Source: Ashinkailepas kermadecensis (lineage: Eukaryota > Arthropoda > Thecostraca > Neolepadidae). From it: a DNA stretch of 64,000 nt. Shown here one piece after another: positions 1 to 10,302 of this stretch (positions are counted from its first letter, which is position 1; the number at the start of each line of letters is the position of its first letter). The stretch spans positions 109,501-173,500 of the forward strand of contig JAOTOM010004022.1 in assembly GCA_034440615.1 (NCBI GenBank). The letters run 5' to 3'. The notes below the pieces were generated by a model. That model was not told where the DNA came from. It saw nothing but the letters and a program-made list of their open reading frames with translations, and searched no databases. The position numbers were made by a program, and so were the translations under genes.

Positions 1-521
1 CATTGATTCCACCGCACTATGCAACCCGAAACCACACACTGGATGTCATTAGGGAAGTTGATTTAATCACTTGGCACACACTGTGATTTACGTCCTACCA
101 CGCAATTATATAAGCAAATTGAAAGCTGATTGTAACCATATGCAGAACAGCGCGATACTAAAGTTGCATGAATTATGGCCATTCTATTGTGACGTGACGA
201 ATATCCTCACCGTACCGTAATGGGATTTATCGACCATAGTTAATCGTGGAATGCCGCTGCTCTCCCATTGTACACGTATTTCATAGCCGCTGCTGTCTCG
301 GTGTACACGTATTTCATGCGCAGTGCACAGTTTGATCCCACAGCCACCGACGTACAAGCCGGTGTTGGAAGCTTATCCGGGTGGGCGTCTTCCTGACGTT
401 TCTCCGCTTAAAACTGTCGTTCTGAGAGCTCGCCTCTCATCGGCTTCGCTGCGTTTTCCCATGTACACAAACCATTAGCGTTTGAAGTCGGCGGTGTGCG
501 GCCTTCGGCGAGGACGCCGCC
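1..521. other. Unique sequence, possible 5' flank of an exon
   Basis: No gene is recognised. An imperfect 33-bp tandem duplication lies at about 252-318; both copies end in GTACACGTATTTCAT. From about 380 the sequence becomes CpG-richer and runs into the candidate coding exon at 522, so this could be promoter and 5' UTR. I see no TATA box in good position. A promoter role is inference only. Confidence 0.3.
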
Positions 522-619
522 ATGTCGTCCCGGCGTCGGCGGCACGACAACGCTTACGACTCGGATACGCTCGGTGTCCGCCGCACAGCAGCGACACCGG
601 CGCCCGCGCCGCCGACCTC
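522..619 (+). CDS. Candidate first coding exon, unknown protein
   Basis: An ATG at 522 sits in a near-ideal initiation context (GCCGCCATGT). It opens 32 full codons plus two bases that end exactly at an intron-type donor, GTAAGT at 620-625. The peptide starts MSSRRRRHDN, continues with an acidic/tyrosine patch (YDSD), then alanine/proline-rich residues. Without splicing the frame stops at once: the TAA lies inside the donor. The surroundings are CpG-rich, and the GGTCACCG minisatellite at 789-1246 would lie in the first intron. No second exon was identified, and the upstream base is C rather than the preferred G. I do not recognise the protein. Chance co-occurrence in GC-rich DNA is the main alternative. 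Confidence 0.35.
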
Positions 620-625
620 GTAAGT

Positions 626-788
626 GGACGCAATCTCGCGGCTCGCCCGGCGTCGACCGACCTGGCCAACTCTCTCGTTAATCCGCATTCCGTGTTTATC
701 TGTGCATCGCGCCGCCGCCGTGCCGAGCTGGCCGGTCGGCGGCCGCGCCACCACCGCCGCCGACTACTAATGGTGACGCCGCCGCGCC
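626..788. other. GC-rich unique sequence
   Basis: GC- and CpG-rich DNA between the candidate donor and the minisatellite. It would be proximal intron if the exon is real. No other signal is seen. Confidence 0.4.
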
Positions 789-1246
789 GACCACCGACTA
801 CCGGTCACCGACCACTGGTCACCGGTCACCGGTCACGGACCACCGGTCACGGACCACCGGCCACGGACCACCGGTCACGGACCACCGGTCACCGGTCACC
901 GACCACCGGTCACCGACCACCGGTCACCGACCACCGGTCACCGACCACCGGTCACCGACCACCGATCACCGATCACCGGTCACCGGTCACCGGTCACCGA
1001 CCACCGGTCACTGGTCACCGGTCACCGACCACCGACCACCGACCACCGACCACCGGTCACCGGTCACCGACCACCGGTCACCGACCACCACCGGTCACTG
1101 GTCACCGGTCACCGACCACCGGTCACCGGTCACTGGTCACCGGTCACTGGTCACCGGTCACCGGTCACCGGTCACCGACCACCGACCACCGGTCACCGAC
1201 CACCGGTCACCGACCACCGGTCACCGACCACCGACCACCGGTCACT
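789..1246. repeat. Minisatellite, GGTCACCG / ACCGACC units
   Basis: Tandem array of short 6- to 14-bp combinations of ACCGGTCACC and GACCACC. The palindrome ACCGGT recurs throughout. No stop codon falls in one plus frame, so a spurious open frame (482-1279) arises; it is threonine/histidine/arginine-rich and not taken as a protein. Confidence 0.93.
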
Positions 1247-2019
1247 ATCCGCCGATCATCACTGTCGGCCGTCCTCTGACCGCTGACTGCTGACCAGTGA
1301 GCACTATCCACCAACCACTGATTGCCAGCCGCTAATCACTAATTACCAGTCACTGTCTGCTGTCCATTCACCCGTGCACTTCCCACCGATCACTCTCCAC
1401 TTACCACTGTCTGCTGTCCATTGGCGACTGCACTGTGCACTCCTGCACTGAGTGCTGATCGCTGTCGACTGTCAATCCAACAACTAATTGCTGAGCACTG
1501 ATCACACCCACCTGCCGTCCTATGGCGCCGGCCTGTCGTGGATGTGCATATGAAGTTGTTAATGAAACGGAAGCCGTATGGTGCTTACCCCGCTATTGCT
1601 AGATTGCTACTCTATGCTGGTTGTTAAATGCATTTAAGTGCGTAGGCAACATTTAGCTGGAATTATGTTAAATAATATTCAATTTGTTGTTGGTCTCTAA
1701 TGAAGCCAACTATCCTGGTTATTCATACCGGGATAGTTGGTTTCTGTTTAGAGACCCTTCTGCATGGCTATGCAATTTTCATTCGGCGGCCGGATATAGG
1801 AGTTCCGTAATGGCGGCGGAACTTTACAAAGCTTGTTTTTAACTGCGGAAAATTATGATAGGCTATCATTGATGTCCACTCCAGTGAATGTGCGGGGAAT
1901 TCATGTCCAGAATCGCATCTCCACTTATTGGCTACATGTACTTAAAAAGGCTGGATAACGCAATGACAAATTCATGGCTGTTGATATTTTGACGTGAGCT
2001 TCACTCGGACTATTTCCAG
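1247..2019. other. Unique sequence with decayed CACTG repeats and one hairpin
   Basis: From 1250 to about 1510 there are decayed CCACTG/CACTGTC repeats that look like an eroded extension of the preceding array. The rest is unique apart from the inverted repeat at 1692-1756. No gene is seen. Confidence 0.5.
1692..1756. repeat. Imperfect inverted repeat (hairpin)
   Basis: The left arm starts GGTCTCTAA and ends GCCAACTATCC at 1715. The right arm begins GGATAGTTGG at 1731 and ends TTTAGAGACC at 1756. The two arms pair over about 24 bases with a few mismatches around a 15-nt loop. It could be a solo foldback element or a hairpin RNA; neither is shown. Confidence 0.75.
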
Positions 2020-2290
2020 TGGGTCCAAGACAAAAAGTCAAAGAACAAAAGTCAAAATAGAATAAGGAAAGCCACAGGAAAATAAATAAAAAGAGTTAAG
2101 ATCAACAAAAATCAAAAGGTGAAAAAGCTAAAAGGATAGTGAAATTGGAAAAAGTGAGCAGGACAAAAAGTGAAATGGAAATAAGTCAAGACGAAAACAT
2201 GAATGGGGTAGAAAGTCGAAATGTTAAGAAGCCAAAATTGAAATAGTGAAAAGAACAAACTCAACTGAGAATGTCAAAAAGAAAAAAAGA
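2020..2290. repeat. A-rich degenerate tandem repeat
   Basis: Purine/A-rich sequence with recurring AAAAGTCAAAAT- and GAAAAAGT-like blocks at irregular 12- to 20-bp spacing, suggesting an old degenerate array on the plus strand. No coding signal. Confidence 0.5.
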
Positions 2291-2831
2291 AGGTAAAATG
2301 GCCTCACATGTTCGAGGCTATCGCAAACACAAAATGTCGGGTGACGTTAGACGCCCCTGCCCCAAGCCAATCCCGGGGTACGTACGGAGCATGCAATGCT
2401 ATTTCGGCAGCTATGGGGCACGATGCGCTCTGGAGAGCCTCTGGCGAGCCTCTGGCCAAGCGCACACAAGTGGGAGAAGGGTGGATTCCGTCCCTTACGA
2501 ATGAAATCGCTTACGCTAGATATATGAAATTTGAGGAGGGGAGAATATTGAGGCCATGCTCAACTCCTGAAATTGGCACGACAATGAGTCAATTGAAGAG
2601 ATGAAGGACCCTATGGAATTGAAGGACCCAGAGGTTCTGAAGGGTGGTGGAGAGATGAATTCAGAGAGAGGTGAAATATCCCTGGACAGCAGGAGCCCTA
2701 TAAGTTTGAAGAGTTGAAAGGCCCTAGGGGAGGGGGAAGGACGCCAGACAGCTGAAGGGCCCTGTAGCTCAACCCAGGCCTAAATTTCCTTCATAATGCT
2801 CACATTTTTGTTTTTTAAGGCAAACGGCCCG
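2291..2831. other. Unique sequence, no gene recognised
   Basis: Two short overlapping open frames (2271-2504 and 2308-2604) occur but match no family I recognise. From about 2600 the sequence is a decayed purine-rich repeat with TTGAAGGxCC blocks. Confidence 0.4.
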
Positions 2832-3400
2832 CCATAGGCCGCTTCAGGCCGCTGTTGACCGCTGCAGGCCGCTGTAGGCCGCTGCTGGCCGCTGTAGGCC
2901 GCTAAACGCCGCAGTTAGCCGCTGTAGGCCGCTACAGGTCACTGTAGGACGCTGTAGGCCACTACAGGTCACTGTAGGCCGCTACAGAGAGCTGTTGACC
3001 GCCACAGACCGCTGTTGGCCGCTGTAGACCGCTGTTGACCGCTGTAGGCTGCTACATATCGCTGTAGGCAGCTACAGGTCGCTGTTGGCCGTTGTAGACC
3101 ACCACAGGTCGCTGTAGGCCGCTACAGATCGCTGTTGACCGCTACAGACCGCTGTTGGCCGCTGTTGGCCGCTGTAGACCGCTACAGGTCGCTGTAGGCC
3201 GCTACAGATCGCTGTTGACCGCTACAGACCACTGTTGGTCGCTGTAGGCCGCTACAGGTCGCTGTAGGCCGCTACAGATCGCTGTTGACCGCTACAGACC
3301 GCTGTTGGCCGCTGTAGACCGCTACAGGTCGCTGTAGGCTGCTACAGATCGCTGTTGGCCGCTGTAGACCACCACAGGCGGCTGTTAGCCTCTGCAGACT
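2832..3400. repeat. Minisatellite, GCTGTAGGCC / GCTACAGATC
   Basis: About 57 decamers alternating between GCTGTAGGCC-like and GCTACAGGTC-like or GCTGTTGACC-like forms. Adjacent CTGTAG and CTACAG blocks are reverse complements, so the array is rich in short inverted repeats. Confidence 0.92.
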
Positions 3401-3751
3401 GTGAGCGCGGTCCGCGTGCGCCGACGCGCTGGCATGCACACCATGAACGAGCGTTTGCGATGTGATATCTCTGATCTGGTTTCCTCTCCGGTCACGACGG
3501 TCGCCAGCTCGCGTGATCGCCGGCCGGGAAACGGCCGATAACTCTCGACCGCCCGCTCTGCGCCGCGCGTGTTGATGCAGCACGTGCAGTTAACTGTTGT
3601 TACGGCCTGAATAACGAGTCGACTTACCCAACAGCCGGCCGGCCTCTCCGGGAATGCTGTGGGTGTCGACCGTGCGGTAATTATGGCGGCTCGTGGCCGG
3701 ACGTGCAGAGAGAAAGCGGCCGCTCAGAGCGCGGGCGTGGATCGCCGCGCA
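3401..3751. other. GC-rich spacer between arrays
   Basis: Unique CpG-rich sequence. No supported gene; short open frames on both strands are unrelated to known families. Confidence 0.4.
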
Positions 3752-4054
3752 CAGCGGCACATCCCAGCGGCACATCTCAGCGGCACATCCCAGCGGCACA
3801 TCTCAACGGCACATCTCAGAGGCACATCCCAGCGGCACATCCCAGCGGCATATCCCAGCGGCACATCCCAGCGGCACATCCCAGCGGCACATCCTAGCGG
3901 CATATCCCAGCGGCACATCCCAGCGGCACATCCCAGCGGCATATCTCAGCGGCACATCCCAGCGGCACATCTCAGAGGCACATCCCAGCGGCATATCTCA
4001 GCGGCACATCTCAGTGGCACATCCCAGCGGCACATCCCAGCGGCACATCCCAGC
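3752..4054. repeat. 13-bp minisatellite CAGCGGCACATCC
   Basis: About 23 near-perfect copies of CAGCGGCACATCC with variants such as CAGAGGCACATCC. Because 13 is not a multiple of 3, a stop-free unit opens several frames at once; the predicted SGTSQRHIPAAH repeats are artefacts. Confidence 0.96.
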
Positions 4055-4094
4055 TGCGCCAGCGCGCCGGTCTTCTTCACGTGGCCCACCGATG

Positions 4095-4358
4095 GGCAAC
4101 GTGAGCACCGAGCGGTGCTCGTGGCTCAGGCAGCCTGATGTTTACCCGGACGTGATCGGCAATGTGATCACCGAGCGGTGCTCGTGGCTCAGGCAGCCTG
4201 GTGTTTACCCGGGCGTGATCGGCAATGTGAGCACTGGGCGGTGATTGTGGCTCAGGCAGCCTGGTGTTTACCCGGGCGTGATCGGCAATGTGAGCACCGA
4301 GCGGTGCTCGTGGCTCAGGCAGCCTGGTGTTTACCCGGGCGTGATCGGCAATGTGAGC
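4095..4358. repeat. 63-bp tandem repeat with perfect hairpin core
   Basis: Slightly more than four copies of a 63-bp unit (repeat starts at 4151, 4214, 4277 and 4340). Most units carry GAGCACCGAGCGGTGCTC, an 8-bp perfect inverted repeat around AG. The third unit has lost the pairing. Confidence 0.95.
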
Positions 4359-5632
4359 AGGAATTTCCACCCTGTTGCATCGGACTTGTCTGATTTTGAT
4401 CCACAATTTGTCAGCGTCACGCATCGAGTTGGAATGTCTTCGGGTATGTTCTTTGTCACATTCCGTCCACGGATTCCGCGCGGCGTCTGCCGGCACATGT
4501 CGTTCTGTGTCCACCTCTCATGGAATCCGCGCCTAGATTTCGTGGATTCCGCGAGGAGCGCGCGGACTGTAACAAGCTGCCCCTGTCCTGTGATTTGGTG
4601 CAGGATGTGCAGGCTCATGTGACGTGGTGAACAGACCACGATGTGTACGACAAATTGGTTCGGTATTTTGCAAAGGGAATACGGTTTGGATGAGATATAC
4701 ACAAACAAATAAACATCTGCGGGCGTTTGTGCCACGAACGGTGATATTCTTCAAAGTTAAGCTCGAGGGCTTGCAAGTAGCAAACAACACATACGGCTCG
4801 CATAGCTTACCCGGCGAGAGGCTTGCCAGAGCTCTGCGCTGAATCCCCGGAATATGCAACGTCACACACAGCATAATCCGCGGAATAATGGCGACGAAGA
4901 GCGCACCCTTGGTGCGGTGCCAGTCGTGTGTGTATGTGTGTGCTTGCATCACCTGGTTCCGTGCTTGTAGCGGTGGGATCGACTACGGGTGGTCTGGCGT
5001 CAGATCCCACAGCAAATTGGGCAGTTAACACTACGCCTATGGGCGTTGCAGTAAAGCAACGAACGTAAAAACCTTGGGCCAACCCACATAACATTTTTCG
5101 TGTGAGCTCTCAATGCACCGCCAACTACTTGGCGTCCGTGTGAACGCCCAATGAATTCATCCCGAAACGCGACTCATTCCCATTATCCTGCTCGACATGA
5201 CAGGTAACCATGTGCCGACTTGAATGATGGATATTTCTGTTTCGGCACGACATAGGTGCACGCACGTGATCGAATACATTCCGGTAGTGACGCCCAGCCA
5301 CTCGTGGTAGTTTTCACGAGACGTACAAGCTCGGCTTCGCCACATGCGCCGATTGCCAGTGTCCGCCTATGTGCACAGGTGCACGGGTAGACGATTTTTG
5401 TGACAGGTTCAGCTCCAGCTGAGCTTCAGCTACAGCTGAGCTTCAGCTACCGCTTCAGATCAGCCTTTCCGCCATACACATGGAAATAAGCTGGTCAGGA
5501 CTTCACCCTCATTCGTAATAAGGTGCGAGGGCAGTATAAGGCAGCATTGGGATGACTGGACGAGCAAGGACACCTGTTGAAAGCGGGGTGTAGTAGAATG
5601 TGGTTCCATGAATACCAGTCATTGTGTGGTTG
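4359..5632. other. Unique sequence, no gene recognised
   Basis: Several overlapping open frames of up to 139 codons occur on both strands, none with recognisable domains. A small duplicated block (AGCTGAGCTTCAGCTAC, two copies) lies at about 5410-5455. Confidence 0.45.
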
Positions 5633-5655
5633 CTTAGTTGCTTGGTTGCTTGGAC

Positions 5656-5800
5656 GGTCGGTCGGTCGGTCGGTCGGCCGGCGGGTTTGTTTGTTGGTTG
5701 GTTGGTTGGTTGGTTGGTTGGTTGATTGATTGGTTGGTTGGTTGGTTGGTTGGTTGGTTGGTTGGTTGGTTGGTTGGTTGGTTGGTTGGTTGGTTGGTTT

Positions 5801-5848
<48 letters not shown>

Positions 5849-5974
5849 ATTGGTTGGTTGGTTGGTTGGTTGGTTGGTTGGTTGGTTGGTTGGTTGGTTG
5901 GTTGGTTGGTTGGTTGGTTGGTTGGTTGGTTGATTGGTTGGTTGGTTGGTTGGTTGGTTGGTTGGTTGGTTGGT
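5656..5974. repeat. Tetranucleotide microsatellite (GGTC/GGTT/GTTA)n
   Basis: About 320 bp: (GGTC)n at 5656-5678, (GGTT)n from about 5694, an internal (GTTA)n block near 5799-5849, then (GGTT)n to 5973. The GTTA block lacks the TTAGG or TTAGGG unit of arthropod or vertebrate telomeres. The predicted (TNQP)n protein is an artefact. Confidence 0.97.
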
Positions 5975-8803
5975 AAGTGAGTTTGTAGCTAATTAATAAG
6001 CTTGGTAGGTAGGCAGGCACTTCATTAATTATTTCGTTCCTTCGTTCCGTCGTTCGTGGTGAATTTTTATTTGAACAAAGGCTGCGAATACTTAAAAGGA
6101 AATATTCCATTGAAGTTGGCAGAAATCGCAGTTATTGGGGGACGGGGTCTAGAGACGACTCCTCCCGCTGAAGTTTTAGGATCCAGCGATAACAAATAAC
6201 GATTGAACGATGTAGCTGAAATTTGTGTCGTTGAACTTACATCAATTTAACACGTTTCCTGAAAATTGCAGTTGTCGGGCTTGCAAGGTCACTGAGTAGT
6301 GACCTTATTTTGGGAAGACTGTGCCTCAGAATTGACCATGTTCTGGCGTACCCGGGCTACATTATCGAGATGCCATCGCCCATACCGCAAACTTGACCCC
6401 GATAATCACCTGTCTAATAAAGGCTGAGGAATAGCTTCCAAAACCTAAACGCCCGGGCTCTAACCCACAACGTTTCCCTTGGAAGCAAGCGACCTGGCTT
6501 GGCCTGCTACCTGGCGGCAAACGTGTGTATTTTCATTGACATTTTGGCACCTTTTCAAGGTTTTTTTCAAACAAAAAAGCGGATTCATTCACAGTTCAAG
6601 AGTTAACGCCGTTTCAATTATTGCTAAAAATCGATACAAAAAGTCGGACAATTTGACCCAACAGCGGGTCATCGACGTGACATATCGGTGTCTGTAGGTC
6701 GTTTTCTAGCCGTAAATTGAATGGACTTTGCAATGTCTTGACTTTTTCCTCCACGACGATTAGTTCCGAAGATCAGTAGAGGTGTCGGCTCGACCCCCTC
6801 CCCCAACGAGTAAGCAACGTGGCACCAGCACTCCTGTAATGCAAGGGTTAAAGGACAGGTCTAGTTCTGAGTCAAGAAATCACGACTTAAAACACTAACA
6901 AAAAGGCGTGCAACTTGAAACGGGTGATGTTCGAATCTGGTTGGGCGTGTCGGATTTAATCATTTTCCCGCATGTACAAAGCATGAGACTCGATCTTATT
7001 TCTACCTCTCATAATCACTCCCACAGGTGAATGACGAGTGAAAGAACAGACCTCTTCAACTACCGTATTTTTAGCAAGTATAATCGCTGCTTTTACTAGG
7101 ATTTTGAGCGATCCGAATTGTGTATGTTGGTAGTTCCGCACTTCTCTCACATTATGCATATGTATATAAATAATATATATATATATATATATATGAACTA
7201 CGTATTCGAACTACGTACTCTTGCGAATTTTACCTTACCTTATTTTGTATGATTAATATTAATTTGTTGATCAACTATACTAAACCATAATGTGTGCTGT
7301 GCACCTGCCCTTATAACTGCTTTCTACCCGTGCATGTATCACTGCCAGTTTCATGAGATGTATGATTCGGCGGCTATTCGAAGCAGGGATATCACGCCGT
7401 TAAAATCGCTGCCAGATTCGGTGGTTTCATGGAATCTTGGTAAGGCAGCAGAAAGGATCTGTCCCAGTAGTCTCGAAGCAGTGGCATCAGACCTTTGAGC
7501 TCGCTGTAGGACTGACAGCTGCACAGGAGTTGCTCAGGTATGTGAGCCGTTCTGGGTTGTCTAATCAGGCCAGAGGCGCGTCTGTAGGATAGTTACGTGC
7601 TCGTCTCGATTAGGGTCATTTTATGTCCTGTTATTTTTCGGTATGCCTCATGTGGACGATCATCGATGGTATGTGGTCGAATGTTAATTTGGCGTGCACC
7701 GAACGAACAGAAGCACATTTGCGTCTACCAGAAACTGGGAGGAAGCCCATGGCGAAATGATCTGGAGTGGTTTGGTATGGTCCAGTGTCGTCCTGGTGCC
7801 GTGGTCTGGCACCACGAGCAGAGGCTGCGTAGCAAGGTCAGATATGCAAGAAATAGCCCGGTCAACCCCATGCATGCCGACATGATAGCCAGTGGTATTC
7901 TGTTCGAACGCAGACAGGAATTCTACCATGCGGCAAAACGCATCGCTCGCGTGTTTTTGTCGCGCTTCTTTTCACGTTCGCTTCCTCCGCGATGTTCGCC
8001 GCGTTCTGCTGCTCGCATGGCGAGATGGCTAAATCCCAATGATTGACGGCCTAAAGTCGCTGACAAAAGAGCCGAGATCGTCCGTTCAGGGACCCCTCTG
8101 GTTGGCCTGCATTATTGCAATTCATAGTAGGTTTTCTTTGCCAGCTAATGCGAAACCAAATCATTGAAGTTATCCCTAATCACAGGCACAGACGCTATAT
8201 GCTCAGCGTGAGTTCATGCTGGCGCTGTTGAACTTCAGAAGGTGCACAGAGCCACAGTGATCCGGCTCTGCTCTGCCGGGACTCGAGTGGGCTGTCCGAC
8301 CCTCACTCGCAGTCCGATCGGTGTAGACGCCTCCGTGGCCTCTCGGCGGCATTTGCACAGCAACCGCGAAACCGCGCTGAAAAGGCATGCGAGTTTCTGC
8401 AAAACACCCATTCGCTTGCACCAGCACCATCCGCCAACGTCAACTCCCCTGGGTCGGTCATGGCCACCGGGATTGCAACTCCGATAAATGTGACATCGTT
8501 TCTGGGACATGCTTATTTTTTTCTGCTTACGGGGATGCATAGATGCAAGTACTGATGCAGATGATCCAGAATGGCTCTTTATCTTGTCGCAGTCTCCGAT
8601 GTCGTCCCCTCAATTATCCTCAGTCGTCGGAACCCCGCCGCCTCCATAGCCAATTCAAGGTGACAGCGTTAATCGTGAGCCCGGGTTGGGACGGCGCCAT
8701 GTTCCGTGTCGGCTCCTGCCGCTGACGCGAGCTGCGTAATGTCAGCTGCCGCCGCGCCGAGGCCGCAGGCGGCTGGCGATGTTACCTCGGCACACGGCCG
8801 GCC
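5975..8803. other. Mostly unique sequence with one (AT)n tract
   Basis: An (AT)n microsatellite lies at 7172-7194. The longest open frame (7597-8046, 149 codons) shows no recognised domain and is probably chance. GC-rich sequence from 8240 has small open frames on both strands without support. I see no RNA gene or transposon terminus. Confidence 0.45.
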
Positions 8804-10302
8804 GACTGTGCGCACACAGTCGGGCCAGCAATGTCGCTGCAGGACGGCCGATTGTGCGCACACAGTCGGGCCAGCAATGCCGCTGCAGGACGGCCGACTG
8901 TGCGCACACAGTCGGGCCAGCAATGCCGCTGCAGGACTGCCGACTGTGCGCACACAGTCCGCCAGCAATGTCGCTGCAGGACTGCCGACTGTGCGCACAC
9001 AGTCGGCCAGCAATGTCGCTGCAGGACGGCCGACTGTGCGCACACAGTCGGGCCAGCAATGTCGCTGCAGGACTGCCGACTGTGCGCACACAGTCCACCA
9101 GCAATGTCGCTGCAGGACGGCCGACTGTGCGCACACAGTCCGCCAGCAATGTCGCTGCAGGACGGCCGACTGTGCGCACACAGTCCGCCAGCAATGTCGC
9201 TGCAGGACGGCCGACTGTGCGCACACAGTCCGCCAGCAATGTCGCTGCAGGACTGCCGACTGTGCGCACACAGTCGGGCCAGCAATGTCGCTGCAGGACT
9301 GCCGACTGTGCGCACACAGTCGGGCCAGCAATGTCGCTGCAGGACTGCCGACTGTGCGCACACAGTCCGCCAGCAATGTCGCTGCAGGACGGTGGACTGT
9401 GCGCACACAGTCCACCAGCAATGTCGCTGCAGGACGGCCGACTGTGCGCACACAGTCCGCCAGCAATGTCGCTGCAGGACGGTGGACTGTGCGCACACAG
9501 TCCACCAGCAATGTCGCTGCAGGACGGCCGACTGTGCGCACACAGTCCGCCAGCAATGTCGCTGCAGGACTGCCGACTGTGCGCACACAGTCGGGCCAGC
9601 AATGTCGCTGCAGGACGGCCGACTGTGCGCACACAGTCGGCCAGCAATGTCGCTGCAGGACGGCCGATTGTGCGCACACAGTCGGGCCAGCAATGCCGCT
9701 GCAGGACGGCCGATTGTGCGCACACAGTCGGCCAGAAATGTCGCTGCAGGACGGCCGATTGTGCGCACACAGTCCGCCAGCAGTGTCGCTGCAGGACGGC
9801 CGACTGTGCGCACACAGTCGGGCCAGCAATGTCGCTGCAGGACGGCCGATTGTGCGCACACAGTCGGCCAGCAATGTCGCTGCAGGACGGCCGATTGTGC
9901 GCACACAGTCGGGCCAGCAATGCCGCTGCAGGACGGCCGATTGTGCGCACACAGTCGGCCAGAAATGTCGCTGCAGGACGGCCGATTGTGCGCACACAGT
10001 CCGCCAGCAGTGTCGCTGCAGGACGGCCGACTGTGCGCACACAGTCGGGCCAGCAATGTCGCTGCAGGACGGCCGACTGTGCGCACACAGTCGGGCCAGC
10101 AATGTCGCTGCAGGACGGCCGATTGTGCGCACACAGTCGGCCAGCAATGTCGCTGCAGGACGGCCGATTGTGCGCACACAGTCGGGCCAGCAATGCCGCT
10201 GCAGGACGGCCGATTGTGCGCACACAGTCGGGCCAGCAGTGTCGCTGCAGGACTGCCGATTGTGCGCACACAGTCCGCCAGCAGTGTCGCTGCAGGACTG
10301 CC
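8804..10302. repeat. 46-bp minisatellite with hairpin, open in all six frames
   Basis: About 33 copies of a 44- to 46-bp unit. Each contains GACTGTGCGCACACAGTC (7-bp stem, CGCA loop), then CCAGCAATGTCGCTGCAG with the palindrome CTGCAG. Copies differ mainly at the join (GGGCC, GGCC, CCGCC or CCACC) and at GACGGCC versus GACTGCC. No stop triplet occurs on either strand and 46 is 1 mod 3, so all six frames stay open across the array. The 500- to 670-codon frames are therefore not evidence for a protein. Confidence 0.97.

Noticed and set aside
3659..4244. SGTSQRHIPAAH repeat proteins
   Set aside because: Three frames of a 13-bp minisatellite.
5799..5849. Interstitial telomeric repeat
   Set aside because: The unit is GTTA, not TTAGG or TTAGGG; it is a variant of the surrounding (GGTT)n.
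7597..8046. 149-codon open frame as a host gene
   Set aside because: No recognised domain, no splice or start-context support.
8804..10302. CRISPR array
   Set aside because: The repeats are directly tandem with no unique spacers, there are no cas genes, and the DNA is eukaryotic. The same holds for the other arrays.
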